Source: a virus
Strand: one strand, 5' to 3'
Virus record (IMG/VR): IMGVR_UViG_3300036651_001176
Coordinates: 1-23,703 of that record
Length of the DNA stretch: 23,703 nucleotides
How positions within the stretch are numbered: position 1 is the first letter of the stretch; each line of letters opens with the position of its first letter. The notes under the pieces are model-generated. The model did no database searches and had not been told where the DNA came from. It saw only the letters and a list, made by a program, of their open reading frames with translations. Below, piece by piece: positions 21,870-23,703 of this stretch. Both the position numbers and the translations under genes were made by a program.

Positions 21870-22025
21870 ATGTATAACGTTATTGTTGAGTCGTGTGATT
21901 GTGGATGTCATTTGCCTGGCATTGATGCCAAGACTGGTTGGCCGGTTTGTTGTCAATGTCATGGTCGTGTCAAGTTTGCTGTATGGGCAAAGCTTGATTG
22001 GTTGATGGCTAAGATTGGTAGGTAG
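21870..22025 (+). CDS. 51-residue Cys-rich zinc-binding-like protein
   Basis: The ATG at 21870 follows AAAAGGAGAGAAGTA. The 51-codon frame ends in TAG at 22023-22025. SCDCGCHLPG and VCCQCHGR give six Cys and two His in two clusters about 18 residues apart, a small zinc-ribbon arrangement. The C-terminal half is a basic amphipathic helix (VKFAVWAKLDWLMAKIGR). It is separated from neighbours by leaders D and E. Nucleic-acid or host-protein binding is plausible; family not recognised. Confidence 0.65.
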   Translation: MYNVIVESCDCGCHLPGIDAKTGWPVCCQCHGRVKFAVWAKLDWLMAKIGR

Positions 22026-22034
22026 TAGATAGTC

Positions 22035-22093
22035 GGTTAGCCTATGGCTTAGGTCATAGGCTTTCCGCATATCTATTGCATAGTGTATAGATA
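22035..22093 (+). promoter_or_regulatory. Structured leader E (GGTT...TTCC family)
   Basis: GGTT (22035-22038), AGCCTATG (22039-22046), loop GCTTAGGT, CATAGGCT (22055-22062), TTCC (22063-22066): a perfect 8-bp stem and 8-base loop. The second stem is TATCTAT (22070-22076) with ATAGATA (22087-22093). GAGAAAGGA and the start at 22109 follow. It serves a three-gene run (22109, 22264, 22526) whose later members lack leaders of their own. Confidence 0.7.
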
Positions 22094-22108
22094 GCAGAGA
22101 AAGGAAGA

Positions 22109-22264
22109 ATGATGTTGTGTAAGGTTAATCGTTGTGTAGTTTTGGATGAAGCCGATAAGGCTTTGGAGCAGATTGATGTGGCACTGAAGGATAACTATGT
22201 GGCGCAGTTGTGTATTGTGCCCATGATATTCATTAGCTGTGTCGAGATAAAGGAGATAAGGTAA
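22109..22264 (+). CDS. 51-residue protein of unknown function
   Basis: Two adjacent ATG codons (22109 and 22112) follow GAGAAAGGAAGA; I use the first. The product starts MMLCKVNRCVVLDEADKALE and ends IVPMIFISCVEIKEIR, with a short hydrophobic stretch near the C-terminus and four Cys that are not arranged as a zinc motif. Its TAA overlaps the next ATG by one base (TAATG), and AAAGGAG lies inside its last codons, so it may exist partly to couple translation of the 82-residue gene. Family not recognised. Confidence 0.55.
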   Translation: MMLCKVNRCVVLDEADKALEQIDVALKDNYVAQLCIVPMIFISCVEIKEIR

Positions 22265-22512
22265 TGGCATATAAGACTGAGACAATCATTGAGATGGTGT
22301 CGAAGGGTCAAGAGTTGCCGAAGCAAGTTACAAAGGATGACTTGGTGAGGACGATTAAGTCATTGCTGCAGCAGGCACCTGTGGTGGACATGTCCATGAA
22401 TGTGGATAATGAGAAGTTGCATACGGTTACGTGTGCAAGGACAGGTTGTTGGAATAAGGCTAGTTTGCCGAAGTCCAAGGCTATTGCTTGGCGTTGTGAG
22501 AATCATAGGTAG
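22264..22512 (+). CDS. 82-residue protein with C-terminal CCCH-like metal site
   Basis: The ATG at 22264 overlaps the preceding stop codon and has AAAGGAG upstream. The first 50 residues are helical and charged (ETIIEMVSKGQELPKQVTKD). The C-terminal part VTCARTGCWNKASLPKSKAI, then AWRCENHR, has C-x4-C ... C-x2-H spacing suitable for one zinc ion. This architecture, an N-terminal helix bundle plus a small zinc knuckle, is common in small phage proteins that bind host factors, but I cannot name a family. A 13-base gap separates it from the next gene. Confidence 0.65.
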   Translation: MAYKTETIIEMVSKGQELPKQVTKDDLVRTIKSLLQQAPVVDMSMNVDNEKLHTVTCARTGCWNKASLPKSKAIAWRCENHR

Positions 22513-22525
22513 AAAGGATAGATTA

Positions 22526-22690
22526 ATGTCGAATACTCCAGAGTGGTATGAGCAGAAGGCTGAGTTGGCGCGTAGGACTATTGAGTTCTATGCACAAGAA
22601 GGTGATATAGATAAGATGTTGTTATGGACTGAGATAGAGGAGGAAGCAAGTCGTATCGCTATGATCTTGCGTGATATTGGTGAAGCCTAG
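22526..22690 (+). CDS. 54-residue acidic helical protein
   Basis: The ATG at 22526 has AGAAAGGATAGATTA ahead of it; a longer frame from 22400 overlaps the 82-residue gene in another frame and is rejected. The product starts MSNTPEWYEQKAELARRTIE and ends ASRIAMILRDIGEA. It is predicted to be two helices, rich in Glu, with an EGDID turn. It is the last gene of the leader E run. Function unknown. Confidence 0.6.
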   Translation: MSNTPEWYEQKAELARRTIEFYAQEGDIDKMLLWTEIEEEASRIAMILRDIGEA

Positions 22691-22721
22691 TGCGGATTCT
22701 AAATGTGTCTAACCTCCGGTT

Positions 22722-22750
22722 TTGACATTACGGTGAACGATAGATCTAGT
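22722..22750 (+). promoter_or_regulatory. Candidate promoter upstream of the 22867 gene
   Basis: TTGACA (22722-22727) is followed after 17 bases by TCTAGT (22745-22750), which matches four of six -10 positions. It lies in the 176-base gap after the leader E operon, just upstream of leader F. The -35 is perfect but the -10 is weak, so confidence is limited. Confidence 0.4.
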
Positions 22751-22763
22751 CGGTTGGTTGAGC

Positions 22764-22839
22764 AGTCGGTTGTGGGCGCTTTCGTCCCTTCCGACTCCCC
22801 AGCGAACCAGGCTGGCGTACATGTCCCACAATGGGCATG
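22764..22839 (+). promoter_or_regulatory. Structured leader F (variant of the GGTT...TTCC family)
   Basis: AGTCGG (22764-22769) pairs with CCGACT (22791-22796) and GGG (22774-22776) with CCC (22786-22788). GGTT (22768-22771) and TTCC (22789-22792) occupy the family positions. The second stem is CATG (22820-22823) plus CCCA (22825-22828) with TGGG (22832-22835) plus CATG (22836-22839), with one bulged T. AAGGAG and the 22867 ATG follow. AGTCGGTTG also occurs 16 bp upstream at 22748-22756 as a direct repeat. Confidence 0.55.
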
Positions 22840-22866
22840 GTGACAATAGATAAGGAGAGCTATACC

Positions 22867-23457
22867 ATGGTACAAGCAGCAGCTAAGAGTGGTAGCCGTC
22901 CCCGTCAGACCAAGGCGTCTGAGCCGCAGGTGATGACCCCGCAGAACTTCATGCGGGAGCTGGAAGAGCTGTTCGCTCAGGCGAACCGCAAGGTCGCCAA
23001 GAGCCAGCTGTATGTCATGACCCTGCTCGCAGCAGAGGACGAGAACGGCCCGGCGATCAGTCACGTCAGCGACATCGCCGGTGTGGAGGACGTGGCCCGT
23101 AGCGTCGGACGTTACGTCCAGACGGCCATGATGAGCAAGGACGCCAGCGACCTGCCGACCGAGCGCATGCTCAAGGGCATCAACTGGCTGACGCAACCGC
23201 TCAGCCCCGGCCAGCTCAGCTTCCTGGCCCGTCACACAGAGTGGATGGAGGGCAACTCCATCGCCAAGCCGAGCACCATCGCTGGCTACCAGCGTGTGTA
23301 CACCCGCCATGCCAACGAGTTCGGCATCGGCGACAACAACAGCTGCGACATCTGCATCATGCAGCGCGAGGTGAACGAGCAGGACACCGCAGCGAAGAAA
23401 GCCCGTGCAGATCAACTGTCGGCGCAGTTCCGCCAGCAGGTCAAGATCAGCCTGTAG
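22867..23457 (+). CDS. 196-residue protein of unknown function with high-GC codon use
   Basis: I choose the ATG at 22867 because AAGGAG lies 9 bases upstream; the frame could extend to 22831, but that start lies inside the hairpin of leader F. The N-terminus (MVQAAAKSGSRPRQTKASEP) is basic and disordered. The rest looks helical (MRELEELFAQANRKVAKSQL), with a possible small motif NSCDICIMQRE near residue 159. The C-terminus is charged helix. Nearly every codon ends in G or C, in strong contrast to the upstream small genes. It is the largest gene in the small-gene module. A 288-residue frame on the opposite strand is an artefact of this codon bias. Confidence 0.65.
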   Translation: MVQAAAKSGSRPRQTKASEPQVMTPQNFMRELEELFAQANRKVAKSQLYVMTLLAAEDENGPAISHVSDIAGVEDVARSVGRYVQTAMMSKDASDLPTERMLKGINWLTQPLSPGQLSFLARHTEWMEGNSIAKPSTIAGYQRVYTRHANEFGIGDNNSCDICIMQREVNEQDTAAKKARADQLSAQFRQQVKISL

Positions 23458-23458
23458 G

Positions 23459-23520
23459 GCTAAGCAGGTAGTGAGTGTGGTGGCGTTCAATGGGGAGCGC
23501 CACCCACTCATTGCTTTAGC
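23459..23520 (+). other. Long stem-loop after the 196-residue gene
   Basis: TGAGTG (23472-23477) and GGTGGCG (23479-23485) pair with CGCCACC (23498-23504) and CACTCA (23505-23510), 13 bp with one bulge and a 12-base loop. An outer stem GCTAAGCA (23459-23466) with TGCTTTAGC (23512-23520) can close it. It begins 2 bases after the stop codon. A short T-run follows, so termination is possible; it may also open the next leader. Confidence 0.55.
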
Positions 23521-23541
23521 TTTAAAGCCCAGGATAGAGTC

Positions 23542-23616
23542 ATATTGCTGTTTGCGGCAAAACACTCAATATCTAATGTTTAACTCTATATATAATGCTA
23601 AATACAGTATATAGAG
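23542..23616 (+). promoter_or_regulatory. AT-rich region with inverted repeats and a -10-like box
   Basis: ATATTG (23542-23547) pairs with CAATAT (23567-23572). CTCTATATA (23584-23592) pairs with TATATAGAG (23608-23616). TATAAT at 23591-23596 lies within the second repeat, with no good -35. This may be the leader or promoter of a gene starting near 23650. No gene is seen between 23458 and 23649. Confidence 0.35.
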
Positions 23617-23649
23617 ATAATAGATATAGTGTTAAGCAAGGTATGAACA

Positions 23650-23703
23650 ATGTCTTTAAGTGGTATTAGAGGTTTTGTTCATGTTTTGCGTGGGTCGCTT
23701 CCT
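23650..23703 (+). CDS. Possible start of another small gene, cut by window edge
   Basis: An ATG at 23650 opens a frame that stays open to the right edge (MSLSGIRGFVHVLRGSLP). AAGGT lies about 8 bases upstream. ATGAACA just before the ATG is repeated in inverse as TGTTCAT about 30 bases later, so the start region could fold. With only 18 codons visible this is tentative. Confidence 0.3.
   Translation, partial: MSLSGIRGFVHVLRGSLP

Noticed and set aside
20844-22066. GGTT...TTCC hairpins as intrinsic terminators
   Set aside because: None is followed by a T-run, and a second hairpin plus ribosome binding site always follows, so a leader or processing role fits better; termination in some copies is still possible.
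21699-22285. Two minus-strand frames (123 and 70 residues) over the small-gene module
   Set aside because: They cross the covarying leaders and the well-initiated Cys-rich genes on the other strand, and have no plausible ribosome binding sites.
22400-22525. N-terminal extension of the 54-residue gene
   Set aside because: It overlaps the 82-residue gene in another frame, and the downstream ATG has a clear ribosome binding site.
22699-23565. 288-residue reading frame on the minus strand
   Set aside because: It is antisense to the 196-residue gene at 22867, lacks a ribosome binding site, has an unnatural His/Leu/Val-rich composition and arises from the strong G/C third-position bias of the real gene.
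1-23703. tRNA genes, CRISPR arrays, insertion sequences
   Set aside because: No cloverleaf with a GTTCGA-type T arm, no regularly spaced identical repeats and no transposase-like protein were found by eye; the repeated hairpins differ in sequence and alternate with genes, unlike CRISPR.

Overview
The window looks like a piece of a large, tailed, double-stranded DNA phage genome, probably infecting an actinobacterium. The phage call rests on a portal protein, a large terminase subunit, fibre-like proteins, a phage-type RecA and a run of very small genes. The actinobacterial inference rests on two proteins that resemble, from memory, families common in actinobacteriophages (an HNH-like protein at 18011 and a protein ending in a DHGWIRDGRW-type motif at 17453), on an ATPase resembling actinobacterial AAA proteins (18460), and on several genes whose -10 box sits only 3-9 bases before the start codon, as expected for leaderless mRNAs, which actinobacteria use heavily. 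No database search was possible.

Layout. Positions 1-15808 form a leftward virion/packaging block. Read in transcription order it holds a Clp-like AAA+ unfoldase, several small or Cys-rich proteins, a 914-residue protein with a complete DEDDh exonuclease site and a C-terminal membrane helix, two further probable virion proteins, the large terminase, two fibre/appendage proteins, three tiny proteins and the portal (cut by the left edge). Genes mostly touch or overlap by a few bases. Positions 15994-18457 are a rightward block with RecA and small zinc-ribbon-like proteins, ending in the HNH-like protein. Positions 18460-20466 carry two leftward genes, an AAA ATPase under a perfect TTGACA-17-TATAAT promoter and a lethal-factor-like zinc metallopeptidase.

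Positions 20467-23703 are a different kind of DNA: a structured divergent control region followed by at least nine tiny rightward genes, mostly of unknown function. Each gene block is preceded by a leader with two tandem stem-loops followed at once by a GAAAGGA-type ribosome binding site. In at least four copies the first stem-loop keeps GGTT and TTCC flanks while the 8-bp stem differs in sequence and stays perfectly paired. That covariation inside one genome makes this the best candidate for an undescribed element here. One of the small genes carries an in-frame amber codon. Host-takeover functions are a reasonable but untested guess for this module.

No tRNA, rRNA, CRISPR array or insertion sequence was recognised.
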